From CAXBGS01 sp963975425 (GTDB taxonomy: Bacteria > Planctomycetota > Planctomycetia > Pirellulales > Pirellulaceae): 64,000 nucleotides of DNA. This document shows, one piece after another, positions 61,552-64,000 of this stretch. The position numbers were made by a program, and so were the translations under genes. The notes below the pieces were generated by a model, which ran no database searches, was not told where the DNA came from, and was given only the letters and a program-made list of their open reading frames with translations. The stretch is from assembly GCA_963975425.1 (NCBI GenBank), contig CAXBGS010000016.1, positions 62,001 through 126,000 of the forward strand, in the 5' to 3' direction. Every line of letters starts with the position of its first letter. The first letter of the stretch is position 1.

Positions 61552-63600
61552 CTACCAGATCCGAACACGGTCTTCCGGCGCCAGATAAAGAGGTGCATCT
61601 TTGTCGACGTCGAAAGCCTGGTACCACGCATCCATGTTTCGGACGATTCCGTTGACGCGATATTCACTGGGACTGTGCGGGTCGGTGATCAGGCGTTTCA
61701 GCAATTCGGGCCGACGATAAAGCCGTCGCCAGACCTGTGACCATCCGAGAAAGAATCGTTGATCACCGGTTAGTCCATCGATCACCGGGGCTTGTTTTCC
61801 CTCAAGCGAAAGACGGTATGCCTCGTAAGCAACGCTCAGCCCGCCCAAGTCACCAATATTTTCGCCCAACGTCAGTTCACCGTTCACAAAGTTGCCTTCG
61901 ATCGGTTCAAACGCCGAGTATTGGTCGACCAAACCTTGCGCACGTTTTTCGAACTCCGCACGGTCCGTCTCAGTCCACCACTTTCGCAAATTCCCGTGAC
62001 CATCGTACTTACTGCCTTTGTCATCAAACCCGTGGCTTAATTCGTGGCCGATCACGGCGCCGATGCCACCGTAGTTGACGGCATCGTCAGCAGCCATGTT
62101 AAAGAAAGGCGGTTGAAGAATCGCGGCGGGAAACACGATTTCGTTCATCGTCGGGTTGTAGTAGGCGTTAATCGTTTGAGGCGTCATGTGCCATTCATTG
62201 CGATCGATCGGTCCGCCCAACTTATTCAAGTCGCGTTCATATTCAAATTGCGAAGCCGCGATCACATTGCTGGCCAATGGACCGTCGACAATTTTCAGCT
62301 TGTCATAATCTTTCCACTCATCGGGGTATCCGATCTTGGTTGTGAAGAGCTCGAGTTTCTCTAACGCTTGTTTCTTCGTCCCCTTGCCCATCCAGTCACG
62401 AGTTTCGATTCGTTGAGCGAACGCTCGCTTGAGGTTTTCGACCAGCTCATTCATTCGTTTCTTCGCGTTGGGCCGGAAGTGCTTTTCGACATACAGTTGG
62501 CCAACGACCTCACCCAACAGACTACCCGTGACATTCACACCTCGCTTCCACAAAGGTTCTTGTTCGGCGATTCCGCGGATGGCGGTGCGATGAAAATCGA
62601 AGTGCCGTCGCTCGATCGATTCACTGAGGCTATCACCGTAGGCGTCAATCAAACGAAACCGCAAATAGGATTTCCATTGATCTAACGATTTCTCAGCCAA
62701 CAGCTTTCCTAGCGCAGTTAGATAGCTCGGCTGCCGAACGACAAATTCCGTCTGCTGGTCCAGTCCCGCGACCTGGGCAAACGCAGCGGAACGAAAATCG
62801 CCCAACATCGCCGCAACTTCGCTGGCGTCTTTTTTGTTGTACGTTTTGTCAGGATCGCGGTTTTCTGTCTTCGTCCAGTGTGATTCGGCGATCTTCGTTT
62901 CAATATCGACAACCGCTTGGGCCGAGACCTCCGGGTTTGGGTCGCCGACCACCGTCAGCATATCGGTGATGTAAGTCTTTAGCTGATCGCGCAGTTCGAC
63001 GTAACGATCTTCGTCTTCCAAGTAATAATCGCGGTCAGGCATCGTCAGTCCGGCCTGAGTGATGTAGACCGTGTAGGCGTCGCTGTTCTTTGCATCGACA
63101 CCAACGTAGGCAACCGACGGGCCATACACTCCGTTTCGCACCAGATTCCCCATGGCCTCCGCAAGCGATTTAGCCGAATCGATTGCGTTGACTTGATCCA
63201 ACAGCGGCTTGATCGGATCGATCCCCGCTTCGTTTCGCGTTTCGATGTCCAGCACACTGTTGTACAAATCGCCAACTTTTTGCGCCGGCGTGCCGAGCGG
63301 GGCGTTTGAATCAGCAGCCGCTTCGATCAGATCGCGCACTTGTTCTTGCGTCGAATCGTTCAAGATCGTGAAGATACCGTAGTCCGATTTGTCGCCTGGA
63401 ATTTCGGTCGATTCCAGCCACTTTTGGTTGGCGTACTCGTAGAAGTTCTCGCCCGGCGACACTTCCTCGCTAAACAGACTGGTGTCGATACCGGAAACCT
63501 TTTCTGCCGCGGATTCCTGGGCGATTGAGGCAGCAGCGACGGATGCGGCGAAGAGGACGACCTGAAATGGGCGTGCGAAATCAAAGATTCTTTTTGGCAC
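61552..63600 (-). CDS. M13-family zinc metallopeptidase (neprilysin/PepO-like)
   Basis: 682 residues from GTG 63600, which gives a signal peptide (FQVVLFAASVAAASIAQ); ATG 63669 is an alternative with a longer lead. Begins GIDTSLFSEEVSPGENFYEY, NQKWLESTEIPGDKSDYGIF as in the M13 N-domain. The zinc site is VIGHELSHGFDDKGSKYDGH (HExxH) near residue 515 with third ligand in LGENIGDLGGLSVAY about 60 residues later. INAYYNPTMNEIVFPAAIL is the substrate-binding block. Cleaves short peptides in the periplasm. Full family length. Confidence 0.9.
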   Translation of the reverse strand: MPKRIFDFARPFQVVLFAASVAAASIAQESAAEKVSGIDTSLFSEEVSPGENFYEYANQKWLESTEIPGDKSDYGIFTILNDSTQEQVRDLIEAAADSNAPLGTPAQKVGDLYNSVLDIETRNEAGIDPIKPLLDQVNAIDSAKSLAEAMGNLVRNGVYGPSVAYVGVDAKNSDAYTVYITQAGLTMPDRDYYLEDEDRYVELRDQLKTYITDMLTVVGDPNPEVSAQAVVDIETKIAESHWTKTENRDPDKTYNKKDASEVAAMLGDFRSAAFAQVAGLDQQTEFVVRQPSYLTALGKLLAEKSLDQWKSYLRFRLIDAYGDSLSESIERRHFDFHRTAIRGIAEQEPLWKRGVNVTGSLLGEVVGQLYVEKHFRPNAKKRMNELVENLKRAFAQRIETRDWMGKGTKKQALEKLELFTTKIGYPDEWKDYDKLKIVDGPLASNVIAASQFEYERDLNKLGGPIDRNEWHMTPQTINAYYNPTMNEIVFPAAILQPPFFNMAADDAVNYGGIGAVIGHELSHGFDDKGSKYDGHGNLRKWWTETDRAEFEKRAQGLVDQYSAFEPIEGNFVNGELTLGENIGDLGGLSVAYEAYRLSLEGKQAPVIDGLTGDQRFFLGWSQVWRRLYRRPELLKRLITDPHSPSEYRVNGIVRNMDAWYQAFDVDKDAPLYLAPEDRVRIW

Positions 63601-63689
63601 AGCGATTCTCGTGGGGTTAAGAAAATAGAGATGCGATGATGGCTCTGCGAAACATAGCCGCGAATGCATTGCCGTGGTTTGTGAAAGGA

Positions 63690-64000
63690 TCAACGCGAGT
63701 CAGCGGACCAGTCTTTGGTGTGAACACCGCTGCGGATTCGCCATTCGCGAAGCTCCGTCAGCAGGCGTTCTTTCTGATCGCGCGCCGACGGGACATGCCA
63801 CAGATTGTCACATTCCTGGGGATCGGACGTTAGATCATACAGTTGGCCATCCGGTTCATCCAAGTAATGAATCAGCTTGTGCGTCTGATCGCGGACCATC
63901 GTCATGAACTCGCAACCGGTCAAGTTGCCGTCCTTGGATTGTTCGCAGTACACAAAGTCACGTCCAGCGAAGGTGGCTTCCGGATCCAGTGCGTCGGCCA
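63690..64000 (-). CDS. Sulfatase, C-terminal part (runs off right edge)
   Basis: The minus strand is open from the window edge to a stop at 63690. It reads FAGRDFVYCEQSK, GCEFMTMVRDQTHKLIHYLD, GQLYDLTSDPQECDNLWHVP, LLTELREWRIRSG, the standard ending of S1 sulfatases (MVRd..yKlI.y.d....LYDL..DP.E..NL). The catalytic part lies outside. Upstream of the M13 gene by about 90 bp on the same strand. Confidence 0.85.
   Translation of the reverse strand, partial: ADALDPEATFAGRDFVYCEQSKDGNLTGCEFMTMVRDQTHKLIHYLDEPDGQLYDLTSDPQECDNLWHVPSARDQKERLLTELREWRIRSGVHTKDWSADSR

Overview
The window looks like a chromosome segment from a marine planctomycete of the Pirellulaceae (Rhodopirellula-like). The grounds are five complete sulfatases and one partial one, three DUF1080 (3-keto-glycoside hydrolase) proteins, Gfo/Idh/MocA oxidoreductases with Tat signals, a giant exported protein with a planctomycete 'LLERRNLLSA'-type N-terminus plus CARDB and dockerin repeats, a PEP-CTERM protein, a DWG-type Ser/Thr kinase and many small tandem repeats between genes. 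No BLAST, HMM or GC computation was possible; family calls come from reading motifs.

Layout. 1-3.6 kb: a TerB-like gene running off the left edge, an exported SH3-repeat protein and an N-formylglutamate-amidohydrolase-like enzyme. 4.2-20.3 kb: an accessory region. It starts at tRNA-Arg(ACG) with the C-terminal stump of a tyrosine integrase beside it. It then holds a two-gene DUF488 module, an IS3-family element with a broken orfB flanked by two gene remnants, a PEP-CTERM protein, a 3,320-residue CARDB/dockerin protein and a small conserved protein whose truncated paralogue abuts the IS. It ends at what looks like a decayed ParDE toxin-antitoxin pair.

20.5-33.4 kb: the metabolic core of the window. 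A ROK regulator heads a minus-strand series (aldo/keto reductase, TauD-like dioxygenase, MFS transporter, TauE/SafE sulfite exporter). It is divergent from a plus-strand series (DUF1080, two Gfo/Idh/MocA enzymes, an SsuE-like flavin reductase, an SsuD-like monooxygenase). Two similar AT-rich operator-like sites lie between the arms. I read this as a candidate oxidative pathway that releases a sulfo-sugar from a glycoside, cleaves its C-S bond and exports sulfite, possibly a planctomycete version of sulfoquinovose degradation. 33.5-40.2 kb: a minus-strand cluster of two sulfatases, DUF1080, a TIM-barrel isomerase and an esterase, fitting the same theme of sulfated or modified glycan breakdown.

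40.7-64 kb: EamA transporter, parvulin, a TMEM43-like protein, a eukaryote-like UMP-CMP kinase fused to an unknown N-terminal domain, a sulfatase, an exported catalase-peroxidase, a Ser/Thr kinase with PAS, an RdgC-like protein, two sulfatases plus an enolase-superfamily enzyme, an FHA-GAF-PP2C phosphatase overlapping an acylphosphatase gene, a third DUF1080 protein, an M13 metallopeptidase and the C-terminal end of a further sulfatase.
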